Shown here: piece by piece, positions 63,505-64,000 of the stretch | Numbering within the stretch: position 1 is the first letter of the stretch | Layout of the letters: every line of letters begins with the position of its first letter | Origin: Cichorium intybus | Lineage: Eukaryota; Streptophyta; Magnoliopsida; Asterales; Asteraceae | Assembly (NCBI GenBank): GCA_023525715.1 | Contig: CM042010.1 | Span: 61,617,729-61,681,728, forward strand | DNA: 64,000 nucleotides | Reading direction: 5' to 3' | Notes under the pieces: generated by a model | The model's database searches: none | Seen by the model: only the letters and a program-made list of their open reading frames with translations | Told to the model about the DNA's origin: nothing | Program-made: the position numbers and the translations under genes

Positions 63505-64000
63505 TTTTAAAAACAGAACCACAACCAAAGTCTTTAAACCAGTTAAACGCAGCCAAAGCAGCCAAAGCAGCCCTACAAGCTATACCATTTACAAAAGAAA
63601 AAGAATTAATGAAAAAACCAACCACAGAAAAATTCGCAAAATTATGGGACAGCCTAGTCTCATACACAGAGGTCCATTCACTAATGGGCTTTTACCCAGT
63701 CATAAGAAAGCCAGGCCCAAAAGCAATCTTCTTAGCCAACCTTACCGATCCAATGACTCTTTGGGAATATTTCACCCATGGATTCATCGATACAATCTAC
63801 CTAAATAGAAACAACCTACAGTGCATTAGTGAATTTCCAACTAATTTTCAATCAGTCATCCGCCATTACAAAACACGTTTTGCCAAGGAACGTGATTTAT
63901 TCATTAAATTATATTCCAGCTATCCATTTTTTGATGAAGACTCACAACTACTAATTCCAAGCATTACATTTGCATACATGGGAATCAGTAATGGAACTAA
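63505..64000 (+). pseudogene. EPRV TAV fragment, cut by window edge
   Basis: Enters TAV in the LKTEPQPKSLNQLNAAK linker directly from leader sequence and is open to the right edge (to MGISNGT). No start codon of its own. Confidence 0.85.

Overview
The window is nuclear DNA of a flowering plant, probably a eudicot, and it is almost entirely repetitive. It is a dense cluster of endogenous pararetrovirus (EPRV) fragments of a caulimovirus-like member of Caulimoviridae. Three LTR-retrotransposon sequences sit in or beside it: a nearly complete Ty1/copia element, a deleted relative of it, and a fragment that looks like Ty3/gypsy. I see no ordinary host gene, rRNA, tRNA or CRISPR array. The host species cannot be named from the sequence alone.

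Viral gene order, rebuilt from many partial copies, is: promoter with TATA box, poly(A) signal, RNA leader with a 60-codon ORF, initiator-Met-tRNA primer binding site (TGGTATCAGAGC), tandem repeats derived from that site, movement protein (MP, 316 aa), a 79-aa virion-associated-like protein (VAP), and a 48/49-aa basic ORF. After that point two alternatives occur. The 'RT' arrangement goes straight to protease-reverse transcriptase-RNase H. The 'CP' arrangement has a 104-aa ORF and a coat protein with a zinc knuckle, followed by only a remnant of RT. Both end in the same transactivator/viroplasmin (TAV). No copy here carries both CP and a full RT.

Layout: 1-4690 minus RT-type copy; 4694-7196 inverted and minus fragments; 7197-9707 gypsy-like fragment with a long LTR; 9708-14845 plus copy with protease fused to RNase H; 14846-18615 minus RT-type copy; 18616-22121 minus CP-type copy; 22122-25457 plus RT-type copy; 25458-31411 plus RT-type copy (the most complete); 31412-37994 minus CP-type copy; 37995-42722 minus chimeric fragments; 42722-58859 plus RT-type copy interrupted by the copia element (42902-53752, target duplication CATAT); 58860-64000 plus fragment interrupted by a second, internally deleted LTR element (58923-63136, target duplication TTCTC).

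Every viral copy is broken somewhere. Single genes remain open: two TAVs, one MP, four VAPs, both 104-aa ORFs, and one ORF open through PR-RT and into RNase H. The most unusual signal is a 30-bp tandem array inside RNase H. Each unit forms a perfect stem closed by a GAAA loop, the two unit types show compensatory base changes, and copy number runs from 1 to 9. Shared mutations are distributed among copies in a way that requires recombination.
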